Shown: positions 1 through 7,223 of the stretch, piece after piece
Position numbering within the stretch: the first letter of the stretch is position 1
Layout of the letters: the number at the start of each line of letters is the position of its first letter
Assembly (NCBI RefSeq): GCF_052180255.1
Contig: NZ_CP197466.1
Location: forward strand, 2,790,001-2,854,000
Direction: 5' to 3'
DNA length: 64,000 nucleotides
Source: Paenibacillus_AM sp052180255
GTDB lineage: Bacteria > Bacillota > Bacilli > Paenibacillales > NBRC-103111
The notes under the pieces: model-generated
Databases searched by the model: none
The model's input: the letters and a program-made list of their open reading frames with translations, nothing else
Told to the model about the DNA's origin: nothing
Made by a program: the position numbers and the translations under genes

Positions 1-463
1 TAATTTCAACAAGATCAATTTTGGAAACGGGGTGTACAAAGTGAACACCAATCACACGTTCAGGTGAATTCGTAACTGCCGCTAACTCTGTCAAGCTAAG
101 TGTAGACGTGTTACTCGATAGAATAACATCAGCAGGACAAATCTTATCCAACTCGCGGAACACTGCTTTCTTCGCTTCAAGTTCTTCAGATACTGTTTCA
201 ATGATCATTTCACATGTTGAAACTTCATTCAAATCCGCAGTGCCATGTATTTTAGCTAAAATGAGCTTTTTCTCTGCTTCCGTAATTGCCCATTTCTCCA
301 ACTGCTTATCTAAATTTCCTGCGATAAGTTCCAAAGAAGTTTGTAATTGTTCTTCAGTTTTTTCAACCAGAATGACATCCAAACCTTTTTTTGCAAGCAT
401 TTCAGCAATACCTTGACCCATGGTACCGCCACCAATGACGCCGATCTTTTTAAACTGACTCAT
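1..463 (-). CDS. hbd: 3-hydroxybutyryl-CoA dehydrogenase, N-terminal part (cut by window edge)
   Basis: Only the first ~154 residues are present; the frame runs off the left edge without a stop. The N-terminus has a Rossmann NAD-binding motif (GVIGGGTMGQG), and further on come NTSTLSLTELA and GVHFVHPVSK, the last matching the HFFNP-type motif of 3-hydroxyacyl-CoA dehydrogenases. The family oxidises (S)-3-hydroxyacyl-CoA to the 3-oxo form with NAD+ in the cytosol, in beta-oxidation or butyrate/hydroxybutyrate metabolism. The ATG at 463 is preceded by AAAAGGAG at good spacing, and a sigma-A-like promoter lies at 519-546. Substrate chain length cannot be read from this part. Confidence 0.85.
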   Translation of the reverse strand, partial: MSQFKKIGVIGGGTMGQGIAEMLAKKGLDVILVEKTEEQLQTSLELIAGNLDKQLEKWAITEAEKKLILAKIHGTADLNEVSTCEMIIETVSEELEAKKAVFRELDKICPADVILSSNTSTLSLTELAAVTNSPERVIGVHFVHPVSKIDLVEI

Positions 464-518
464 GATGTGTCTCCTTTTCGCAAATCTGCAATAATTTTGC
501 ATTAATTGTACTAACTGT

Positions 519-546
519 AGTATACACAATAAATGGTTTTTTCCAA
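519..546 (-). promoter_or_regulatory. Sigma-A-like promoter of the hbd-type gene
   Basis: On the minus strand TTGGAA (541-546) and TATACT (519-524) are separated by 16 bp, about 55 bp before the ATG at 463. The -35 is imperfect, so this is a moderate call. Confidence 0.45.
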
Positions 547-597
547 TTTATATTATATACCAGTGCTCACCCTTCAAATGTGAGCAAAATCACAAGC

Positions 598-635
598 AAA
601 AAGAGAACCGCCTGTGAAAGGGGTTCTGAGTTCTC
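598..635 (-). terminator. Intrinsic terminator after the FtsH-like gene
   Basis: On the minus strand an inverted repeat GAGAAC/GTTCTC, with inner AGAACC/GGTTCT pairing, is followed by a run of five T. It lies ~70 bp beyond the stop at 708. Confidence 0.6.
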
Positions 636-707
636 ATATGCATGATTTTTGTTCCTCAGACAATCAATCATACAACGAAATGAATCAACCTGCAAGTACA
701 AAGGTCT

Positions 708-2213
708 TTATGAAGCGATCTGCTTAAGCATGATGCGGAATTGCTCACCAGACAATGTTTCTTCTGTCATCAACACATCTAAGCTCTGTTCAAAAACAGG
801 CTTATAGTTATCTAGCAGCTGCTTCGTTCGCTGCATTAGCGCATTCAGTATCGCATTATTCTCATTCATCAATTCTTTCTTCGGCACCATTTCTATATCC
901 ACGATTCCTAAATTTGTAAGTCCAGAACCTACCAACATACGAACAAGCTCCATCGCCTTTTCAAAGTCATTACGTGACCCTGTACTACGAGCGCCATAAA
1001 AAATTTCTTCTGCAGCCGCTCCACCAAGAGCAATCATAATCTGGTCTTCAATATATGATTTCGTGTATAAATAATGATCTGCAGGCGGGTTATGACGTAC
1101 ATAACCCAGCGCCTTGCCCCTTGGACATAGAGAGACCTGTGACACTGAACCTTCACGTACAACCTCGGCTACAATAGCATGTCCGAGCTCGTGATAAGCC
1201 ACACGCACTTTCTCCTCCTGATTCGTCTCACGATCGGTCTTTTCTCCCATCATGACCTTATCAATCGCTAAAGCAAGATGCTTCTGCGTGAGCCTGTCTT
1301 CATTTGTCCGCATGGCATAAATAGCTGCTTCATTCAGCACACTCTCAAGCTGCGCACCTGAAAAACCAAAAGTCTGCTCCGCAATAATCTCCATATTCAC
1401 ATCGCCTCGAAGTGGTTTGTTACGTGCATGAATGTCCAAAATGGACATTCGACCCTTTTTATCTGGTAAATCCACTTCAATATGACGATCAAATCGACCT
1501 GGACGCAGCAGTGCGGAGTCGAGCATTTCCTTACGGTTCGTTGCCGCAACAATTAAAATACGCGGCTCTTCCGTTGTATGAATACCATCCATCTCTGTCA
1601 GTAATTGATTTAACGTCTGGTCATATTCTCGCTGCTGACCACCTTCACGCTTACCGCCTATGACATCAATCTCATCAATAAAAATAATGGCATTTTGCTT
1701 ATTTTCTTTTTGCGCTTTCATCCGCGCTTCTTTAAATAAATCCCTAATTCGGCTTGCACCTACACCAACGTACATTTCAACAAACTCACTGCCTGATGCT
1801 GAACTAAACACCGCATTTGTATAGTGTGCTGAAGCTTTCGCAAGCAATGTCTTTCCTGTTCCTGGTGGCCCTGTCAAAAGTATGCCTTTGATTGGGCGTA
1901 TACCAAGCTTGGCAATCTGTTCTTTTTTAATGAGAAAATCTAGTGCTTCCATCAATTCGGCCTTGGCTTGGTCTTGACCACCAATTTGATTAAAATCTAG
2001 GAAGCTCGGCTTTGGGTTCGTCCCTTTACGAGATGAGCTGCCCCCAGTTGCCCCAATGGCGCCTCCACTTCGCTGCATACGAACGACAAACCATGCCACA
2101 ATCAATAGAACTCCAATCATAACAATTGGCAAATAATCTACGCCCATAAAAGCAACAAACAAGAGCAGTACTGGAATGATCCCAAGTAAAATTTCAGTTT
2201 TCCACTTAAGCAT
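708..2213 (-). CDS. FtsH-like membrane AAA zinc metalloprotease, short form
   Basis: This 501-residue protein has two close N-terminal membrane segments (about 7-23 and 29-46), then a Ser/Gly-rich linker and an AAA module: Walker A GPPGTGKT (115-122), Walker B IIFIDEID (176-183) and the second region of homology with RPGRFDR (~238-244). The protease domain carries HELGH (341-345), and Asp416 (GSRNDF) fits the third zinc ligand. FtsH degrades membrane and regulatory proteins using ATP. Canonical FtsH is ~610-690 residues with a ~70-residue extracytoplasmic domain between its membrane segments; here that loop is only ~5 residues. The gene overlaps its upstream neighbour by 8 bp, implying coupled translation. 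It is probably an accessory paralogue, with the housekeeping ftsH elsewhere. Confidence 0.85.
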   Translation of the reverse strand: MLKWKTEILLGIIPVLLLFVAFMGVDYLPIVMIGVLLIVAWFVVRMQRSGGAIGATGGSSSRKGTNPKPSFLDFNQIGGQDQAKAELMEALDFLIKKEQIAKLGIRPIKGILLTGPPGTGKTLLAKASAHYTNAVFSSASGSEFVEMYVGVGASRIRDLFKEARMKAQKENKQNAIIFIDEIDVIGGKREGGQQREYDQTLNQLLTEMDGIHTTEEPRILIVAATNRKEMLDSALLRPGRFDRHIEVDLPDKKGRMSILDIHARNKPLRGDVNMEIIAEQTFGFSGAQLESVLNEAAIYAMRTNEDRLTQKHLALAIDKVMMGEKTDRETNQEEKVRVAYHELGHAIVAEVVREGSVSQVSLCPRGKALGYVRHNPPADHYLYTKSYIEDQIMIALGGAAAEEIFYGARSTGSRNDFEKAMELVRMLVGSGLTNLGIVDIEMVPKKELMNENNAILNALMQRTKQLLDNYKPVFEQSLDVLMTEETLSGEQFRIMLKQIAS

Positions 2214-2742
2214 TCGGCCACGCTCCTACCTTCGCTGGTGTACGCGGTAAAAGGATGAATTTAGACGCGTCACCCCAAATTAATGTGACATACATATACT
2301 GATCATCCATTTCTGTTTTCACTTGAAGACCATCTAATGCTGCAGCACGCTTCTGAAGTGAATCAGGGATACTGCTGTACATCTTATTTTCCATTGCTCC
2401 TGCCACATCAAACAATGCATTCGACCACCAAGTTTCAAGTTCTGGTGAGGAATGACCGTTTACTTTAAGATTGACAGGACGTTTTCCAATAATCGAAGCT
2501 CCGTCTTGATAGATGTGCTGGACAATTTCACGAACGTTAGCCTCTTTATTTAATTGTAATTCTAAATCCAATGAGGAATTAGTAAGTTTTATATCAGCAG
2601 TTTCTACTGCATGTTGTTCAGTAATAATTTCTCGAAGAGGCGATTCCAAGGCTAGTGTCTGATAAGAAAACCACCCTCCGAACAAGACTGCAGCTGCACA
2701 TACACTGCTAATTACAATCGGTAGCGGACGTAATTTTCGCAA
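2206..2742 (-). CDS. Hypothetical membrane-anchored protein coupled to the FtsH-like protease
   Basis: I do not recognise the family. The 178-residue protein has one N-terminal membrane segment (about 8-27) after a basic start, so most of it (30-178) should lie outside the membrane. No catalytic motif or lipobox is visible. Its end overlaps the FtsH-like start by 8 bp, suggesting one transcript and a shared process, for example modulating or feeding the protease; that is inference. A stretch around residues 56-66 (SSLDLELQL) resembles the protein at 48039-48545. The ATG is preceded by AGGAGG-like sequence. Two short inverted repeats lie upstream (2772-2788 and ~2804-2822). Confidence 0.6.
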   Translation of the reverse strand: MRKLRPLPIVISSVCAAAVLFGGWFSYQTLALESPLREIITEQHAVETADIKLTNSSLDLELQLNKEANVREIVQHIYQDGASIIGKRPVNLKVNGHSSPELETWWSNALFDVAGAMENKMYSSIPDSLQKRAAALDGLQVKTEMDDQYMYVTLIWGDASKFILLPRTPAKVGAWPNA

Positions 2743-2864
2743 GGAAACGTCCTCCTTTCTGGAATATATCTACATCTAGTATAGATGTCCTGATAGATTC
2801 GAGTATATCATGTTTGATACATCCAAATCGAATGAAAACAGTGGAAAAAGATTAACCTAAAGAT

Positions 2865-2894
2865 AAAAAAAGCCCAGTCTATTGAAGACTGAGC
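2865..2894 (-). terminator. Intrinsic terminator of the mtaD/ypmB-like operon
   Basis: A GCTCAGTCT/AGACTGGGC stem (one G-T pair) with a 5-nt loop and a T7 tail on the minus strand. The stem overlaps the last codons and stop of the gene ending at 2879. Confidence 0.85.
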
Positions 2895-3373
2895 CTGTAC
2901 GTGTCGACGAGTGAGCCGTCGGTGATTTTATAGTAATCATAAAAGTATTTATCGCTCTCATTCGGAATCGCTTGCTTGTAGAACACTTCCCATACGTATT
3001 GTCCCTGAAGTTTATTAGGCAGTATTCGCAGAATGTTAATACTCGCCCCTTTTTCAAGCATCTTTGCTCTCACTTGCTTTTCTGAGAAAATGTTATCTGC
3101 AAATTCGGTATGCACACCTTGAGTTGAAACCCAAGCGATAAGAGGATGACCTAGTTTATCATCTCCGAACACGATGTTGTACGCATCGTCCCCATAGGAG
3201 GGCTCTGCTCGTGTTGCGGTCACCATGGTTGTCTTCTCATAAGCCGTTTGAACCGCTTGAGACAAATCCGTAAAGTGATTTTGCTGAACACGTGTGTAGA
3301 AGAAATACATAATAACAACCAATGTTACGAGTACGATAACTGAAATAAAGACCGTCTTTTTTACTCTAGACAT
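2879..3373 (-). CDS. YpmB-like membrane-anchored protein (DUF5590)
   Basis: The 164-residue protein has one N-terminal membrane helix (about 8-26) and an outward globular domain containing YNIVFGDDKLGHPLIAW and VWEVFYK segments, the pattern of the YpmB/DUF5590 family with its PepSY-like fold. In Bacillus ypmB sits directly after dinG; here it follows an MTA/SAH deaminase one base away, with dinG about 4 kb off. Function is unknown in the family, although PepSY-like domains often act as protease inhibitors. It is cotranscribed with the upstream deaminase and terminates at 2865-2894. The family call rests on remembered similarity to YpmB. Confidence 0.65.
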   Translation of the reverse strand: MSRVKKTVFISVIVLVTLVVIMYFFYTRVQQNHFTDLSQAVQTAYEKTTMVTATRAEPSYGDDAYNIVFGDDKLGHPLIAWVSTQGVHTEFADNIFSEKQVRAKMLEKGASINILRILPNKLQGQYVWEVFYKQAIPNESDKYFYDYYKITDGSLVDTYRLSLQ

Positions 3374-3374
3374 C

Positions 3375-4670
3375 TTATTGAGTCAACCTTTCAAAACAAA
3401 GCTCAAACTCACGTTTCACTTTTTCCTCATCAATCGTCAAGCATTCACGATTACGAATTAACCATTGACCATCGACCATAACGTCAACTACGTCATGCGC
3501 GGAAGCGGAGTAAACAATATGAGAGATATAATCTGTACGCGGTAAGAAATGCGGCTGATCCAGATCAAGAGCGACGATATCGGCTTTCTTGCCTACCTGG
3601 AGCTGACCCACATCATTTAACCAGATGGACGCTGCACCTATGTGTGTACCCATCATCAATGCCTCTGTTGCAGGAACAGCAACTGGGTCACCCGACACCC
3701 CTTTATGAATTAATGCAGCAAGACGCATTTCCTCGAACATATCCAGATTATTATTCGATGCAGCACCATCAGTACCTAAAGATACTTTCACACCAGCAGC
3801 TAAAAGTTCCGGCACACGCGCAACACCCGATGCAAGTTTCAAATTACTACCTGGGTTGTGAGACACACGCACATCGTACTTCGCGAGTATAGCAATTTCT
3901 TCGTCTGTTAAATGTACGGCGTGCGCAAGTAACGTTGGACGATTGAATACACCAAGTTTTTCTAAATGCGCAACTGGACGCAAACCATAATCAGCCACGT
4001 TCTGCTCCACTTCACGAAGCGTTTCAGACATATGCGTATGAATCGGTAAGTTTAAATCTTGAGAAACAGCCACAAGTTTCTCGATATAGTCCGGAGGACA
4101 TGTATATGGAGCATGTGGCGCGATCATTGTTGTGATACGACCATTCGCTTTCCCGTTCCAATCTACAGCGAATTTCGCTGCTTCCTTCAACTTCTGATCT
4201 TGCACCTCAGTTGGACATAAGCCAATTACACCACGAGTCAAGCAGCCTCTTATTCCTGATTGTTCCACAGCTTGCGCAACTTGGTCCATATGATCATACA
4301 TATCAACAAAAGTTGTCGTGCCACCCTTCAACATCTCAAGTATGGATAGGGAAGTGCCCCAATGGACATCCTTAGAAGTAAATTTAGCTTCCATTGGCCA
4401 CATCTTCTCTTGCAGCCACACCTGTAAAGCTAAATCATCGCCGTATCCACGTAACAGTGACATAGCAGCATGCCCATGTGTGTTTACAAGACCTGGCATG
4501 TATAGTTTGTTCTTTCCAGATATTACTTCATCATATTGTTCAAGTGGCTCTGGGATATCCTCACCTAGATAAGTAATAAGGTTATTTTCAATCACCATAC
4601 AGCCTTTGACAATTGGGTTTATTGGATTGGATGTCACAAAAATGCCATCAATTACAATTTTTTTATCCAT
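3375..4670 (-). CDS. mtaD: 5-methylthioadenosine/S-adenosylhomocysteine deaminase
   Basis: This cytosolic amidohydrolase of ~431 residues has the metal-binding NTHGHAAMSLLRG motif near the N-terminus, PIHTHMSET in the middle, LLAHAVHL, and the late LGTDGAASNNNLDMFEEM segment that supplies the conserved Asp. The family deaminates MTA, SAH or related adenosine derivatives, salvaging by-products of S-adenosylmethionine chemistry. Two starts are possible, TTG at 4679 and ATG at 4670; AAAGGA is better spaced for 4670. It is followed after one base by the YpmB-like gene. A promoter candidate lies at 4711-4739. Other amidohydrolases such as guanine deaminase differ in these motifs, but substrate preference is inferred from the family. 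Confidence 0.88.
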   Translation of the reverse strand: MDKKIVIDGIFVTSNPINPIVKGCMVIENNLITYLGEDIPEPLEQYDEVISGKNKLYMPGLVNTHGHAAMSLLRGYGDDLALQVWLQEKMWPMEAKFTSKDVHWGTSLSILEMLKGGTTTFVDMYDHMDQVAQAVEQSGIRGCLTRGVIGLCPTEVQDQKLKEAAKFAVDWNGKANGRITTMIAPHAPYTCPPDYIEKLVAVSQDLNLPIHTHMSETLREVEQNVADYGLRPVAHLEKLGVFNRPTLLAHAVHLTDEEIAILAKYDVRVSHNPGSNLKLASGVARVPELLAAGVKVSLGTDGAASNNNLDMFEEMRLAALIHKGVSGDPVAVPATEALMMGTHIGAASIWLNDVGQLQVGKKADIVALDLDQPHFLPRTDYISHIVYSASAHDVVDVMVDGQWLIRNRECLTIDEEKVKREFELCFERLTQ

Positions 4671-4710
4671 ATTATTCAAATCCTTTACTACAATTTGGTT
4701 ACTTCATTTA

Positions 4711-4739
4711 ACTGTACATCTTCAAAAATAGAAAATCAA
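4711..4739 (-). promoter_or_regulatory. Sigma-A-like promoter of mtaD
   Basis: On the minus strand TTGATT (4734-4739) and TACAGT (4711-4716) have exactly 17 bp between them, ~40 bp before the start codon. Confidence 0.45.
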
Positions 4740-4869
4740 GAAATCGCCGTTGCTTTCCTTTGGTTTATTGTGATATTTTATAGTCTGTGAGTTGGAGAGA
4801 TTTTTCTACATAAAGAGACAAAACACTGTGACGCACACTTTTTATTTTATGAAGGAGGTTCTTGAGACC

Positions 4870-5490
4870 ATGCTGTTTACAAGAAAAGGTGAGGTTGATT
4901 TTCTCAACCTGCTAATTAAGGCCGCGGAGAATAATCTTGATGCTGCACATGTATTTCGTAAAGCGATGATGGGTGAAGCCCCACCATCTGATTTTTTCCC
5001 CCAGCTTAAAGAATTAGAAAACAACGGTGATAGCATTACTCACGAAATTTTCAAAGGATTAAATAAAGTTTTCATTACACCTATTGATCGTGAGGACATT
5101 CTCGAACTTGCTTCAAAACTTGATGATGTTGTCGATGGGATCGAAGCATCACTCGCTCGTTTTGACTACTTGGGAGTCTCCACTACGGATAAATATATGC
5201 AAGACTTCTCAGCGGTCATCGTATCTTCCTGCCAACATATGTTGGATGCTTTCAAATTGCTTGGCCGCAAGAAATATTTACAAATTACAGAACATACCGT
5301 ACAAATCAATTCCCTTGAGAATGAAGGGGACAAGCTGATGCGTGAAGGTATACGTCAAATTTTCCAAAACAAAAAAGATCCATATGAGGATTTTAAGTTG
5401 AAGGAGATCTACGAGCGCCTTGAACAAACGACGGACGCATGTGAAGATGTAGCCAATATTCTTGAAAGTGTTGTGCTTCGCTACTCCTAG
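4870..5490 (+). CDS. DUF47 (PhoU-like) protein, phosphate transporter partner
   Basis: This is an all-helical 206-residue DUF47/PhoU-like protein with paired Glu/Asp motifs (ELENNGDSITHEI and SLENEGDKLMREG) typical of the family's metal-binding helices. Such proteins accompany PiT phosphate transporters and are thought to regulate them at the inner face of the membrane. The pit gene starts 24 bp downstream on the same strand, supporting that role. The ATG at 4870 is chosen because GAAGGAGG lies at 4851-4858; longer in-frame starts at 4792 and 4849 precede or overlap that site. No strong promoter stands out upstream. Confidence 0.88.
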   Translation: MLFTRKGEVDFLNLLIKAAENNLDAAHVFRKAMMGEAPPSDFFPQLKELENNGDSITHEIFKGLNKVFITPIDREDILELASKLDDVVDGIEASLARFDYLGVSTTDKYMQDFSAVIVSSCQHMLDAFKLLGRKKYLQITEHTVQINSLENEGDKLMREGIRQIFQNKKDPYEDFKLKEIYERLEQTTDACEDVANILESVVLRYS

Positions 5491-5513
5491 GAGAGCGAGT
5501 TCGGAGGGAATTC

Positions 5514-6521
5514 ATGGACCATAACTTATTGGTACTTATCATTATCGTCGCTCTTTCCTTATTATTTGACTTTATTAATGGATTTCACGATACGGCCAAT
5601 GCGATTGCCACATCGTTATCCACTAAAGCGTTAACTCCCCGAGTTGCGATTCTATACGCAGCTTCGCTTAATTTCGTCGGAGCGATTATTTTCTCCGGTG
5701 TAGCTAAGACGATCGGTGGGTCGATCGCGGATCCTTTTACAGTAGAAAATGGACACTACATCATTATCGCAACATTGATCTCAGCGATTTTGTGGAATCT
5801 ACTTACATGGTACTTCGGAATTCCTTCCTCCTCTTCTCATACGTTAATCGGCTCTCTAGCGGGTGCGGTTATCGCAGGAGCAGGATTTGGCGCTGTGAAC
5901 TTTGAAGGTTTTAAAAAAATCATTATGATTCTACTTTTATCACCAATTATTGCCTTTGTAGCAGGTTACATTATTATGACCTTACTCAAATACATCATTA
6001 TTTGGACAGGCAATGCATCGCGTACACGTATGAATCGTGTGTTTCGCACTTTTCAGATTATTTCCGCAGGTTTATTGTCATTCTCGCACGGCGGAAACGA
6101 TGCACAAAAAGCAATGGGTATTATCGTGTTTGGTCTAGTGTCAACAGGCTATGCAACCGATTTGGAAGTTCCGCTATGGGTTAAAATCGGAGCAGGACTT
6201 GCAATCGGTCTAGGTACATCCATTGGTGGTTGGAGAATTATCAAAACGGTTTCCAACAAGCTGATCAAGATTGAACCGATTAACGGATTTGCTTCTGACT
6301 TAACATCATTTGCTGTTATTCAGACTTCAACATTATTAAATATGCCACTATCCACAACACAAGTCATTACATCGTCTATCATCGGAACGGGGAGTGTTAT
6401 CCGATTCCATGAAGTGAAGTGGGCAACCGTTATCAAGATGATTATGACATGGCTCATTACCATCCCGATCTCAATGATATTCGCGTTTATTATATACAAA
6501 ATCATGTTCGGTTGGTTATAA
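5514..6521 (+). CDS. pit: PiT-family inorganic phosphate transporter
   Basis: The 335-residue protein is highly hydrophobic with about ten membrane segments. Both PiT signature repeats are present: GFHDTANAIATSLSTKAL near residue 23 and SHGGNDAQKAMGII near residue 191. The family imports phosphate by cation symport. It lies 24 bp after the DUF47 gene, with GGAGGG just before the ATG, and ends at a strong terminator at 6531-6577. No Pho-box repeat could be recognised upstream, so regulation is unclear. Confidence 0.92.
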   Translation: MDHNLLVLIIIVALSLLFDFINGFHDTANAIATSLSTKALTPRVAILYAASLNFVGAIIFSGVAKTIGGSIADPFTVENGHYIIIATLISAILWNLLTWYFGIPSSSSHTLIGSLAGAVIAGAGFGAVNFEGFKKIIMILLLSPIIAFVAGYIIMTLLKYIIIWTGNASRTRMNRVFRTFQIISAGLLSFSHGGNDAQKAMGIIVFGLVSTGYATDLEVPLWVKIGAGLAIGLGTSIGGWRIIKTVSNKLIKIEPINGFASDLTSFAVIQTSTLLNMPLSTTQVITSSIIGTGSVIRFHEVKWATVIKMIMTWLITIPISMIFAFIIYKIMFGWL

Positions 6522-6530
6522 CTCATACAA

Positions 6531-6577
6531 AAGCCCCTCAATCGTTCCTACCCGGAACAATTTGAGGGGCTTTTTTT
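6531..6577. terminator. Bidirectional terminator between pit and rex
   Basis: Arms AAGCCCCTCAA (6531-6541) and TTGAGGGGCTT (6562-6572) match perfectly and enclose a second stem GTTCC/GGAAC. The plus strand ends in seven T, serving pit; the minus strand has a shorter T run, serving rex. Confidence 0.9.
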
Positions 6578-6599
6578 ATTCACTTGTACTTTAGCATCC

Positions 6600-7223
6600 T
6601 TAATCCAAGAAATACGCCAAGCTCTGTAATTCCGTTGTAAAGTCTGCATTGTGTACCCGGATGTGGGATGGAACCTTAATATTAATCGGTGCAAAATTTA
6701 ATATGGCGTCAATACCTGCATCTACAAACATATTGGCAACATTTTGCGCTTCATGTGAAGGAACTGTAATAATTCCAATTCGAATATCGTTCTCTTTAAC
6801 TGATGAATCAAGCGCTTCCATCGGCTCTACAGGTAAATTGTTAATGTTGCTACCTACTTTATCAGCAGATGCATCGAATACAGCTACAATTTTCATTGTA
6901 TCTTTAAGGAACGCATTATAATTGCAAAGAGCGCGGCCTAAGTTACCTGCCCCTACAAGTGCGACTGCAATGTGACGATCTAACTTCAAGATCTGACGAA
7001 TTTTTTCAATTAAAAAGAGAACATCATAGCCGATCCCTTTTTTTCCAAATTCCCCAAAATAAGCTAAATCCTTGCGGATTTGCGCAGGGTTCAAATCAAG
7101 CTTTTGTCCTAAATCATGGGATGAAACTGTCAATACATTATTTTTCGCCAATTCATTCAGAAAACGCAAGTAAATCGGAAGTCTGCGTACAACAGCATCA
7201 GATATTTTCAATACTGATTTCAT
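6600..7223 (-). CDS. rex: Redox-sensing transcriptional repressor Rex
   Basis: The 207-residue protein has an N-terminal winged-helix domain (AVVRRLPIYLRFLNELA, then LNPAQIRKDLAYFGEFGKKGIGY) and a C-terminal Rossmann domain (VALVGAGNLGRALCNY, AVFDASADKVG, ending in TTELQSLAYFLD). Rex senses the NADH/NAD+ ratio and represses fermentative and respiratory genes when NADH is low. The ATG at 7223 shares one base with the dinG stop (TAATG) and has GGGAG about 9 bp upstream inside dinG; the in-frame ATG at 7244 lacks a good site. Tight coupling means rex is translated behind dinG. No clear Rex operator was found in the window. Confidence 0.92.
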   Translation of the reverse strand: MKSVLKISDAVVRRLPIYLRFLNELAKNNVLTVSSHDLGQKLDLNPAQIRKDLAYFGEFGKKGIGYDVLFLIEKIRQILKLDRHIAVALVGAGNLGRALCNYNAFLKDTMKIVAVFDASADKVGSNINNLPVEPMEALDSSVKENDIRIGIITVPSHEAQNVANMFVDAGIDAILNFAPINIKVPSHIRVHNADFTTELQSLAYFLD

